From Bacteroidales bacterium (GTDB lineage Bacteria; Bacteroidota; Bacteroidia; Bacteroidales; Tenuifilaceae), in contig JABFRB010000014.1 of NCBI GenBank assembly GCA_013141385.1, positions 308,559-372,558 on the forward strand: 64,000 nucleotides of DNA. Direction: 5' to 3'. How positions within the stretch are numbered: position 1 is the stretch's first letter; every line of letters starts with the position of its first letter. Shown here in pieces: positions 56,118 to 64,000 of the stretch. The position numbers and the translations under genes were made by a program. The notes beneath the pieces are model-generated. The model searched no databases. It was not told where the DNA came from and saw only the letters and a program-made list of their open reading frames with translations.

Positions 56118-58970
56118 TCAAGATTTTACAAAATCCCTCTTTAAATTTCTTTTTAGGTATTCAGCAGTATAACTCTTTTCATTCTTCATCACCTCTTCGG
56201 GAGTTCCACAACAAATAAGTTCACCTCCACCTGCTCCGCCTTCTGGGCCAAGATCAATAATATAATCGGCAGTTTTAATTACATCCATATTATGCTCAAT
56301 AACCATAACGGTGTTTCCTTTATCAACAAGGCGATTAAGCACCTCCAATAATACGCGAACATCTTCGAAATGAAGACCTGTTGTGGGTTCATCGAGGATG
56401 TAAAGGGTTTGTCCAGTATCCCGTTTGGCTAACTCGGCAGCTAGTTTAACCCGTTGCGACTCTCCTCCAGATAGGGTTGTTGATGGTTGACCCAGTGTAA
56501 TGTACCCAAGTCCAACCTCCTTGAGGGTTTTTAACTTTTGGTAGATTGATGGTATGTTTTCAAAAAATTCAACAGACTGAGTGATTGTCATATCAAGAAT
56601 CTGGCTAATATTCTTTCCCTTGAACTTAACCTCCAACGTTTCTCTATTATAACGTACTCCCGAACATTCCTTGCATTTTACGTAAACATCGGGTAAAAAA
56701 TTCATCTCTATAACCTGAAGTCCAGCACCCCTGCATGTTTCACAACGACCACCTTTTACATTAAATGAGAATCTACCAGCTTTGTATCCTCGAATCTTAG
56801 CATCAGGAGTCATCTCAAAAAGTTTGCGAATATCGGTCATCACTCCAGTATAAGTTGCGGGATTTGATCTTGGTGTGCGACCAATGGGTGACTGATCTAC
56901 TTCCACTACCTTATCGACATTCTCTAAACCTATTAGCTTATCGTAGGCTAAGGGCTCTTGAAATGATCTATATAGGATTTTACTAATTGCCGGATGCAGT
57001 GTTTCGTTTATCAATGTTGATTTTCCGCTTCCAGAAACACCTGTTATACAGATAAATACTCCTAACGGAAACTCAACATTTATGTTTTTCAGATTGTTCC
57101 CTTTTGCCCCTTTAATTATTATGGATTTCCCAGTTCCTTTCCGATGAGTTTCGGGAATAGGAATTGTAAGTGTTCCATTTAAATACTGCGCTGTGAGCGT
57201 ACACGATTTGGCAATTTGTTCGGGAGTGCCTTCGGCAACAACCTTTCCACCATTCCTACCAGCAAATGGGCCAATATCTACAACATGGTCGGCAGATAGT
57301 ATCATCTCCTCATCGTGCTCAACAACAATCACTGAATTGCCTGCATCTCTTAAGTTACGCAACGATTCAATTAGGCGTATATTATCCCTTTGGTGTAAAC
57401 CGATGCTCGGTTCATCGAGAATATAAAGAACGTTAACTAGTTTTGATCCTATTTGCGTTGCAAGCCTAATACGCTGGCTTTCACCACCTGAAAGGGATGA
57501 TGAGCTGCGATTCAAAGAGAGGTAGTTAAGACCAACGTCAAGCAGGAAACTTACACGTTCTCTTATCTCCTTGAGTATTTCTGTTCCAATTGCTTTCTGC
57601 CGATTATTTAACCTATCCTCTAAATTCTGAAGCCAAAGCCAGAATTTATCGATATCCATAGCCGACACCTCGGCAATATTTTTTCCATCAACCTTAAACC
57701 ATAACGATTCTGGCTTAAGTCTGGTACCATTGCAAACAGAACAATTAACTTGCCTTATAAACTGCTCAGACCATTTTGGCCCTTTGCCACTCAACTCTTC
57801 ATTCTGATGATTTTGCACAAAGTTTACTACTCCTTCAAAACTCAGAAAGTAGGATGATGAAAGTCCCATCGATGAGTGTTTGAGTTTAAACTGTTCCTCG
57901 GATCCATAAAGGATCACATTTAGCGCCTCTTCAGGAATATCCTCGATGGGATCTGAAATATCAAATTCATACTTTGCAGCAATTGCTTCAATTTGCCAAA
58001 AAATCAGAGAACTCTTATATGGGCCAAGAGGTTCAATACCCCCTTTTTTAATACTTAATTTTGGGTTCGGGATAATTTTTGAAAGATCTGCCTCACTTAC
58101 AGTGCCAATACCATTACAATGCGGACATGCACCCTGCGGTGAGTTAAAAGAAAAGGTATGAGGTGCTGGTTCGTTGTAGGAAATACCTGTACTTGGGCAC
58201 ATCAGATGACGGCTAAAGTAACGATTTGTATTAGCCTCCATATCAAGTACCATAATTGTACCTTTACCGTGCCCCATGGCAACAACAACAGATTCTGAAA
58301 GTCGCTTTCTATCCACATCGGCAACCTTCATTTTATCAACAACAAGTTCAATGTAGTGAGTTTTGTAGCGATCCAACTTTAATCCAGATCGCATCTCAAC
58401 TACCTCACCATCAATTCTTGCGTATAGATATCCCTTTCTGCGAAGCTGTTCAAACAGCTCTTTATAGTGACCTTTTCTACCCCGAACAATTGGGGCAAGT
58501 ATTCCCGTTTTCTTTTCCGAAAAATTTTCGAGGATAAGGGTTACAATTCTCTCATCGGTATACCGAACCATCTCCTCTCCCGTGTTATAGGAGTATGCAA
58601 TTGATGCACGGGCAAATAGCAAACGAAGAAAATCGTAAATTTCTGTGATTGTTCCAACGGTTGATCGAGGATTCCGGCTAGTAGTCTTTTGTTCAATAGA
58701 GATCACTGGACTTAATCCAGAAATCTTATCAACATCCGGGCGTTCCATTGTACCCAAAAACTGCCTTGCATAGGCCGACATGGTTTCAATATAACGTCGT
58801 TGTCCCTCGGCATAGATAGTATCAAATGCCAACGATGATTTTCCGCTACCGCTAAGGCCAGTTATTACTGTTAACTTGTTCCTAGGGATATTTACATCAA
58901 TATTTTTCAGGTTATGTACCCTTGCCCCCTGAACCGATACCTCTGTTGCTTCTCCCTTTAAAATTTTCAT
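56118..58970 (-). CDS. uvrA: Excinuclease ABC subunit A
   Basis: DNA-damage recognition ATPase of nucleotide excision repair. 950 residues, normal. Two ABC modules: Walker A GLSGSGKSS (38-46) and GVSGSGKST; two SGGESQR signatures; zinc-binding CPHCNGIG-type and CETCRGAG/CKECSG clusters; LDEPSIGLHQRDN and LDEPTTGLHFEDV after Walker B. Standalone gene; uvrB and uvrC are not in view. Confidence 0.97.
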   Translation of the reverse strand: MKILKGEATEVSVQGARVHNLKNIDVNIPRNKLTVITGLSGSGKSSLAFDTIYAEGQRRYIETMSAYARQFLGTMERPDVDKISGLSPVISIEQKTTSRNPRSTVGTITEIYDFLRLLFARASIAYSYNTGEEMVRYTDERIVTLILENFSEKKTGILAPIVRGRKGHYKELFEQLRRKGYLYARIDGEVVEMRSGLKLDRYKTHYIELVVDKMKVADVDRKRLSESVVVAMGHGKGTIMVLDMEANTNRYFSRHLMCPSTGISYNEPAPHTFSFNSPQGACPHCNGIGTVSEADLSKIIPNPKLSIKKGGIEPLGPYKSSLIFWQIEAIAAKYEFDISDPIEDIPEEALNVILYGSEEQFKLKHSSMGLSSSYFLSFEGVVNFVQNHQNEELSGKGPKWSEQFIRQVNCSVCNGTRLKPESLWFKVDGKNIAEVSAMDIDKFWLWLQNLEDRLNNRQKAIGTEILKEIRERVSFLLDVGLNYLSLNRSSSSLSGGESQRIRLATQIGSKLVNVLYILDEPSIGLHQRDNIRLIESLRNLRDAGNSVIVVEHDEEMILSADHVVDIGPFAGRNGGKVVAEGTPEQIAKSCTLTAQYLNGTLTIPIPETHRKGTGKSIIIKGAKGNNLKNINVEFPLGVFICITGVSGSGKSTLINETLHPAISKILYRSFQEPLAYDKLIGLENVDKVVEVDQSPIGRTPRSNPATYTGVMTDIRKLFEMTPDAKIRGYKAGRFSFNVKGGRCETCRGAGLQVIEMNFLPDVYVKCKECSGVRYNRETLEVKFKGKNISQILDMTITQSVEFFENIPSIYQKLKTLKEVGLGYITLGQPSTTLSGGESQRVKLAAELAKRDTGQTLYILDEPTTGLHFEDVRVLLEVLNRLVDKGNTVMVIEHNMDVIKTADYIIDLGPEGGAGGGELICCGTPEEVMKNEKSYTAEYLKRNLKRDFVKS

Positions 58971-59003
58971 TTATTTGTTTTTTAAGACTCAAGATTTGAT
59001 CCT

Positions 59004-59136
59004 ACTCCGAAAAGCCATTATCTTGCCACAAAAGCACTAAAACACAAAATTCCACCAAAGTTATCTGGCATATATTCAGCATTTTGTGATATTTGGTGTT
59101 TTAGTGGCATTTTTTGATTTTATTACTTTTCGGAGT
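59004..59136. repeat. ORF-less relative of the GxxExxY element
   Basis: Ends actccgaaaag (59004-59014) and cttttcggagt (59126-59136) are perfect inverted repeats. Inside, tgccacaaaagcactaaaac and tggtgttttagtggca form a second inverted pair nearly identical to the inner arms of the 60.3-60.85 kb element, but there is no gene between them. Confidence 0.75.
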
Positions 59137-59176
59137 GGACTCAGATTTTAGACATTTAAAATCTGGTGTCTGAAAC

Positions 59177-60154
59177 CTACTCACTATATGCGTTTTCTCT
59201 ATAATCTTCAGTTGGAATTTGAATTTGATACTTTTTTCTGGTTTTATTAGGGAGATAGTTCTCTCGTAGCCAAGGATTAAAGGTTTTAATCATCTTATAG
59301 TTTGATTTGAAATGCTCTGCAAACCTAGCGATACTGGTTATTGAAGTATCAACCTCAACACAATAGCATTTTAAGGGAGGATATAAATTATTCTTTGTTA
59401 GTACAAAGCCATACTTCTGGGGATTCTCAAATATCGCCTTAAACGCAAGAATTCTATAAAGATATCGACCAGTTTCATCACCTAGTACAAGATTATAGTA
59501 ACTCTCATTATTCTGACGATCGATTTGCCTATCAATTCCATTGCTCCCAAAGTTGTAAGATGCGGCAGCCATAGTCCAATTGCCAAATCTATTGTAACTC
59601 TTTAGTAAATAATCGCATGCGGCTCTTGTAGACTTTTCAATACTATACCGCTCATCAACCTCCTTGTTAATTTCCAAGCCTAACTCCTTTCCCGTTTTTT
59701 CAAGAATTTGCCAGAAACCAACCGCTTTAGCTGGGGAAATTTCTTGTGCTAATGCACTTTCAGCAACTGCCAAAAATTTAAAATCATCGGGAATTCCCTT
59801 CTCCTTGAGAATGGGCTCAATTATTGGGAAATAACGGCTTGCACGTTTTAGAATAAGTAATGTTTGTGAATGCCAGTAAGTATTTAGCTGCAACTCACGG
59901 TCGAGGCTTTCACGAACATCAAAATACTTAAGGGGAACTTCCTCGCCAGCAAATGATAACTTTTCGGGTAATGGTATCTGATAAGCTGGATTTCGGAAGA
60001 TTGTAGTATCTTTTTTCAAGGTTTTAGAACCTGGAAGTTCCCTGCAACCAGCAATATCAACGGTAAGAATGATAAATAGGACAATAGTTAAAATGGATGT
60101 TACAACAGAACCAATCACTGTGATTTTTCTCTTCCTCAGATTACCAATAAGCAT
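59177..60154 (-). CDS. Lytic murein transglycosylase, MltD-like
   Basis: A 325-residue envelope enzyme with an N-terminal TM/signal segment (~12-33; AGC could be a lipobox at ~37). The catalytic Glu is in FLAVAESAL, followed by SPAKAVGFWQILEKTGKELGL and AAASYNFGSNGIDRQ as in SLT family 1 enzymes. The C-terminal ~70 residues (VDTSITSIARFAEHFKSNYK, TFNPWLREN) look like a divergent LysM peptidoglycan-binding domain. It cuts glycan strands for remodelling. Confidence 0.85.
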   Translation of the reverse strand: MLIGNLRKRKITVIGSVVTSILTIVLFIILTVDIAGCRELPGSKTLKKDTTIFRNPAYQIPLPEKLSFAGEEVPLKYFDVRESLDRELQLNTYWHSQTLLILKRASRYFPIIEPILKEKGIPDDFKFLAVAESALAQEISPAKAVGFWQILEKTGKELGLEINKEVDERYSIEKSTRAACDYLLKSYNRFGNWTMAAASYNFGSNGIDRQIDRQNNESYYNLVLGDETGRYLYRILAFKAIFENPQKYGFVLTKNNLYPPLKCYCVEVDTSITSIARFAEHFKSNYKMIKTFNPWLRENYLPNKTRKKYQIQIPTEDYRENAYSE

Positions 60155-60264
60155 ATTCGAATTTTAATAAAAAAACAACTCGCTCTCACCATTTGTTTTG
60201 TGAAAATCAGGCAAAGTTAGTATTTTTTATGCTTTTGAGGGAGAGATTCAGAGTCAAAGGCTAG

Positions 60265-60855
60265 ATCTTATTTTGAGGTGCTGGTAAAAAATATTTCCTT
60301 TGTTTAAAAATAAAGATAATGCCACAAAATCACGAAAACACCAAATTGCACCAAAAAAAGTACATGCCCATTTCCGATGAGCTAGATATTATTGGTAAGA
60401 AAATAGTTGATGCTGCTTATACGGTTCATAAAAATTTAGGGCCAGGCTTGCTTGAGAAAGTATATGAAATTTGTTTTTGCCACGAACTAGCAAAAAGGGG
60501 GTTAACGTGTCTACGCCAAATTGATATTCCTGTTGTTTATGATGGAATCACCTTTAATGAAGGGTTAAGACTGGATGTTTTGGTTGAAGATAATATAATT
60601 TGTGAAATTAAGGCAGTGGATTTAGTAAACCCTGTTTGGGAAGCCCAAGTATTAAGCCACATGAAATTAACTAATAAACGTTTAGGTTATTTAATCAACT
60701 TTAATGTTGTTAATATTGGGCAAGGAATAAAACGTTTTGTACTATAGTTTAGTGAACTTAGCGAAGCGACCTCACGAACTCCATTGAAAATATAAAATGG
60801 TGAGTAAATTTTGTGTTTTGGTGTTTTGGTGGCTAAAATAACCTCAAAATAAGAT
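60265..60855. mobile_element. 591-bp inverted-repeat element carrying a GxxExxY gene
   Basis: Outer 15-bp perfect inverted repeats: atcttattttgaggt (60265-60279) and acctcaaaataagat (60841-60855). Inner arms: gccacaaaatcacgaaaaca (from 60321) against tgttttggtggc (to ~60833). One gene fills the interior. No transposase domain and no clear target-site duplication seen, so mobility is inferred from the ends and from ORF-less relatives elsewhere in the window. Confidence 0.6.
60319..60747 (+). CDS. GxxExxY family protein (PD-(D/E)XK nuclease fold)
   Basis: A 142-residue protein. GPGLLEKVYEICF is the GxxExxY signature, and RLDVLVEDNIICEIKAV gives the Asp and Glu-x-Lys of a PD-(D/E)XK nuclease core; WEAQVLSHMKLTNKRLGYLINFNV closes the domain (positions ~106-130). 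The family is widespread and has no established role. The first 15 residues (MPQNHENTKLHQKKY) are encoded by the element's inner repeat arm; M16 at 60364 may be the functional start. Flanked on both sides by inverted repeats. Confidence 0.85.
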   Translation: MPQNHENTKLHQKKYMPISDELDIIGKKIVDAAYTVHKNLGPGLLEKVYEICFCHELAKRGLTCLRQIDIPVVYDGITFNEGLRLDVLVEDNIICEIKAVDLVNPVWEAQVLSHMKLTNKRLGYLINFNVVNIGQGIKRFVL

Positions 60856-60859
60856 TAAA

Positions 60860-62149
60860 TCAAAAAGGAACCTCAACCCCAAATTTGATAAAGGTAGAGA
60901 AAGGGTAAGTTTTACTATTTGTTAGGTAGAGAGATTTTAACCCTAATCGAAAGGTTGGTTCTATTAATAAATTGGCACGATTTGTAATTGGAATTGAAAA
61001 GCCTAATGAGGCTAATGCTGATGGTGCAAATGGAGCAACTCCTCGTGTTTTACCACTTAATTTAAAATTCGAGCCGCTGACTTGAAGCTTATTATCTATT
61101 AGATATCCCACCGATAAGCCTGATTTTACTGTAAACCGAACGCTCTTCAAATTGAAACTTCGAGCGAGTATAACAGGCATCTCAATGTATCTAAATCTTT
61201 GATATGCATTAGCTTTATATATACTACTTGCATTAATGGCAGGTGTTGAGAGTATATTTAAAATACCCATATCCATAACTTTCAAATCGGTATTGGGAAT
61301 TGTAAGAACACCATAACTATTTGAAATCCCTCGAATATCAGTAACCTCTGTATTACTAGGATCTGTGTAAAGTAAAAAGATATTCTTCTCCTGTTGCCCT
61401 ATAGTGCTGTAGGTTAAACCCGATTCAATTGAAAACTTATTAGAAAAAGCGTATCGAATAGAAATAGATCCTCCCCATGAAACAATACCAGATTCCTGAC
61501 GTGTATCGGATCGACTTATTGCCCCATAAGTATGAAATGAGTAAACGGGAAATCCTGATGCTGCAACATACCATTTTCCTATATCCTTTTTGGCAGGTTC
61601 TACCTGAGCAATTACTTCATTAAAATCGATTTGATTGCTTTCAGAAATAATGTGAAGCTGTTCAACAACATCAACATTAGATTTTTTTACCTTGGATTGA
61701 ATAGTTTGAATTTTACTAGGAATCTCATCATATCTTTTACTATCCTCTAAATTCTCTATGGTTTGGGTAGTATTTGAATTTAAAACTACATTTCGATTAA
61801 TTTCATTTAAATCAACCTTATGCTTTTCTATTTTATCAGTAGCTACTTTGCTATCAAGACTTTTAATGTTTACTTTCTCATCAGCTAATTTATTGATCTC
61901 TGATTTTTTTTGATTATTCGATGCAATATCTATCTCCTTAACATTCACATAATAAAATCCTCCAATTGTAAAAAGTATCGCAATGGTAGCAGCAGAAGCC
62001 CAAGATGTAATAATGAAAATCTTTCGTTTACGTTTTGCTAGCAAAGTAGCCTCAATATCATCCCATAAACCTATAGGAGGAGTAACCTCAATTGATTTGA
62101 GGCGATTAATCATTTCAATATCATGACTACTATCGTACAAGTTTCTCAT
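60860..62149 (-). CDS. Anti-sigma-like N-terminus fused to an envelope beta-barrel domain
   Basis: A 429-residue protein. The first ~40 residues (IEVTPPIGLWDDIEATLLAKRKRK) match the cytoplasmic motif of Bacteroidota anti-sigma-like proteins; a TM helix follows (~43-64), then a charged ~120-residue linker and a C-terminal outer-membrane-barrel-type domain (GKWYVAASGFPVYSF, IESGLTYSTIGQ, TFIKFGVEVPF). One chain would thus touch cytoplasm and outer membrane or fold a periplasmic barrel-like domain. ATG 62149 is preferred to TTG 62161. It overlaps the sigma gene by 20 nt, so the two act together. Confidence 0.75.
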   Translation of the reverse strand: MRNLYDSSHDIEMINRLKSIEVTPPIGLWDDIEATLLAKRKRKIFIITSWASAATIAILFTIGGFYYVNVKEIDIASNNQKKSEINKLADEKVNIKSLDSKVATDKIEKHKVDLNEINRNVVLNSNTTQTIENLEDSKRYDEIPSKIQTIQSKVKKSNVDVVEQLHIISESNQIDFNEVIAQVEPAKKDIGKWYVAASGFPVYSFHTYGAISRSDTRQESGIVSWGGSISIRYAFSNKFSIESGLTYSTIGQQEKNIFLLYTDPSNTEVTDIRGISNSYGVLTIPNTDLKVMDMGILNILSTPAINASSIYKANAYQRFRYIEMPVILARSFNLKSVRFTVKSGLSVGYLIDNKLQVSGSNFKLSGKTRGVAPFAPSALASLGFSIPITNRANLLIEPTFRLGLKSLYLTNSKTYPFSTFIKFGVEVPF

Positions 62150-62672
62150 ACTTAAAATCAATCACTTGCTCAAATTTACTTCTAAGAATTGCTCTTGCTC
62201 TTGAGTAATTCGATTTACTTGTTGACTCTGAAATATCGAGCATCTTAGCAATTTCGCTATGTGTATATTCATCAATGGCATAAAGGTTAAAAACCAATCG
62301 ATATTGAGGAGGAAGTTCCTTTACAATACCTAAATAGAATGTATAATCAGCTCCTAAGCTTTGAATTTCGGCCTCACTCCCATTGGCAACATCAATATCA
62401 ACATAATCCTTCCTCTGCCTTAAATACTCCAACGCAGTATTTACAATAATCCGTCGAACCCATCCCTCAAAAGAACCATCGCCTCTATACGATTTAATTG
62501 AAGTAAATACTTTTATGTACCCATCGTGAAGTACATCGCGAGCAATATCTGAATCGCCAACATACCTCAAGCATAAACCGTACATCTTTGCCGAGCTTAA
62601 CTCGTAAAGTGTACGTTGTGCCGTCCTATCGCCCTTATACAATTTATCAATAAAATCCTTCGAATACTCCAC
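62130..62672 (-). CDS. ECF RNA polymerase sigma factor
   Basis: A 180-residue sigma-70 family group IV factor. Region 2: LRYVGDSDIARDVLHDGYIKVF and YRGDGSFEGWVRRI; region 4: LPPQYRLVFNLYAIDEYTHSEIAKML and STSKSNYSRARAIL. The start is GTG at 62672, chosen because the promoter just upstream leaves no room for an earlier start and an in-frame stop precedes it. Cotranscribed with the overlapping anti-sigma-like/barrel gene, which probably controls it. Confidence 0.92.
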   Translation of the reverse strand: MEYSKDFIDKLYKGDRTAQRTLYELSSAKMYGLCLRYVGDSDIARDVLHDGYIKVFTSIKSYRGDGSFEGWVRRIIVNTALEYLRQRKDYVDIDVANGSEAEIQSLGADYTFYLGIVKELPPQYRLVFNLYAIDEYTHSEIAKMLDISESTSKSNYSRARAILRSKFEQVIDFKYEKLVR

Positions 62673-62705
62673 GCTTGCAAATAGTTGGGTATGTTAACTG
62701 TTTTG

Positions 62706-62738
62706 CAAATATAGCTCCAACTATTCCTTAGATGCAAA
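62706..62738 (-). promoter_or_regulatory. Promoter of the sigma/anti-sigma pair
   Basis: Minus strand: TTTG (62738-62735), 21-nt spacer, TATATTTG (62713-62706), both exact consensus. Transcription would start near 62699, giving a 27-nt leader. Confidence 0.75.
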
Positions 62739-62899
62739 AAGATTTTAAATGGTTGCGTTGGTTTGGTTGTTGATTCCCTTGGAAAACAATACGGGTAAAG
62801 AAAATGGCAGCTTGTAATCGGGTAGGCAGCCAATAGATCTCGCACAACAGTATCTCGCAGAGCGGGACAGGCTGCATGGGTCTGCTCATACGTGTATGT

Positions 62900-64000
62900 T
62901 TCTTGGGGTTTTTATTTAAGGGTTGGGTTTGATCATCCTAGCAATATATCGCAATTTGCGATAGGGGCTAACACCCTTTATGTAATAGCTATTCCACAAA
63001 GTACCATAAAACCGCCCAACCCTCCTTAAAAAAGGAGGGCTAATTGAGCGTTGTAATGGAGTTGATTTCTGGTGAATGGGCTGAAAGAATACTCACTCCC
63101 ATAAGGAAATCTGTTATAGCCCCTTTTCAAGGGGTTGGGGTTTGTTCGTCCTAACATTCATGCCACCCGTTTGCTATTATATCGCAATTTGCGATAGGGG
63201 CTAATACCTTTTATGTAATAGCTATTCCACAAAGTACCATAAAACCGCCCAACCCTCCTTAAAAAAGGAGGGCTAATTGGGCGTTGTAATGGGGTTGATT
63301 TCTGGTGAATGGGTTGAATGAATATTTACTCCTATAAGGAAATCTGTTATAGCCCCTTTTCAAGGGGTTGGGGTTTGTTCGTCCTAACAATCATGCCACC
63401 CATTTGCTATTATATCGCAATTTGCGATAGGGGCTAATACCTTTTATGTAATTACTATTCCACAAAAATCACAAAGAAATCACAAAAAACACAAAGCAAA
63501 TATCCATTTACATTGAAGTGAAGTAGAAGAAACCCCCTGTACATCCCTGTTATACATAAAACCTCCCAACCCTCCTTAAAAAGGAGGGCTAATTGAGCGT
63601 TGTAATGGAGTTGATTTCTGGTGAATGGGTTGAAAGAATACATACTCCCATAAGGAAATCTGTTATAGCCCCTTTTCAAGGGGTTGGGGTTTGTTCGTCC
63701 TAACATTCATGCCACCCATTTGCTATTATATCGCAATTTGCGATAGGGGCTAACACCTTTTATGTAATGGCTATTCCACAAAAAACACTAAGAAATCACA
63801 AAAAACACAAAGCAAATACACATTTACATTGAAGTGAAGTAGAAGAAACCCCCTGTACAACCATGTTATACATAAAACCTCCCAACCCTCCTTAAAAAGG
63901 AGGGCTAATTGAGCGTTGTAATGGAGTTGATTTCTGGTGAATGGGTTGAAAGAATACTTACTCCCATAAGGAAATCTGTTATAGCCCCTTATTTAAGGGG
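62900..64000. repeat. Tandem array of 233/316-bp palindrome-rich units
   Basis: The atatcgcaatttgcgata palindrome starts at 62946, 63179, 63412 and 63728 (steps 233, 233, 316). Each unit then has a ccctccttaaaaaaggaggg hairpin, a gcgttgtaatgg block, and ctgttatagccccttttcaa with ggggttggggttt. The longer units carry ~83 extra bp with cacaaagaaatcacaaaaaa and a catttacattgaagtgaagt block. The array continues past the window end. Short ORFs inside are not believed. The rest of 62740-62900 holds nothing recognised. Confidence 0.9.

Noticed and set aside
60265..60855. A classical insertion sequence
   Set aside because: The only gene is of the GxxExxY type, not a DDE, HUH or serine transposase, and no target-site duplication could be seen.
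63455..63706. An 83-residue minus-strand ORF in the terminal array
   Set aside because: It lies wholly within the tandem repeat units and does not persist in the neighbouring units of different length.

Overview
The window looks like the chromosome of a member of the Bacteroidota, probably an anaerobic Bacteroidales/Marinilabiliales-type bacterium. The sequence evidence is AT-rich DNA, three proteins ending in type IX secretion (T9SS) type A sorting domains, promoters of the Bacteroidota form TTTG-N19-21-TAnnTTTG, few Shine-Dalgarno sequences, and typical genes: futalosine-pathway mqnB/mqnD, ferredoxin-dependent KorAB, hexameric-type glutamate dehydrogenase, and an ECF sigma factor paired with a membrane-anchored beta-barrel protein. 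The lineage is inference. No rRNA, tRNA, prophage, integrase, transposase or CRISPR array was seen.

Layout. 1-5.7 kb: the 3' end of a repeat-rich T9SS-secreted protein, then asnA behind two tandem asparagine-rich leader peptides each followed by a terminator (ribosome-mediated attenuation), a secreted cupredoxin, truA, a TfoX-N protein and rluF. 5.7-10.4 kb: an accessory stretch with a GNAT enzyme, an alpha/beta hydrolase, a MazF-like toxin/antitoxin pair and a GNAT-like protein with a small basic partner. The minus-strand modules are separated by copies of one dispersed repeat, and a 12-unit 21-bp phased tandem repeat follows. 10.4-20.5 kb: an FtsA-like protein outside any division cluster with an overlapping coiled-coil gene, a short RadC with a nuclease-type tail, GyrI-like and OsmC proteins, fabD, a HELGH membrane protein, an outer-membrane barrel and a YhhQ transporter.

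20.8-41.3 kb is the centrepiece: one apparent seven-gene operon with one good promoter and a strong terminator. In order it encodes a 12-TM nucleotide-transporter-like/HEAT-repeat protein, a HAMP-SpoIIE phosphatase receptor, a TIR-like protein, a membrane-anchored nSTAND1 NTPase with a beta-propeller, an outer-membrane barrel, a propeller lipoprotein and a 2875-residue T9SS-secreted Ig-repeat protein. It would link surface, periplasm, membrane and cytoplasm in one unit; function unknown.

41.3-64 kb: folE with a PTPS-II type pterin enzyme, mqnB-mqnD, a lipoprotein glycosidase-like gene, an HTH/nucleotidyltransferase pair with a perfect 26-bp palindromic operator, gdhA, an unusual receiver/pyruvate-phosphate-dikinase-like protein, korA-korB, a gamma carbonic anhydrase, uvrA, a lytic transglycosylase, a GxxExxY (PD-(D/E)XK) gene inside a 591-bp inverted-repeat element with ORF-less relatives elsewhere, the ECF sigma/barrel pair, and a tandem array of 233/316-bp palindrome-rich units running off the end.
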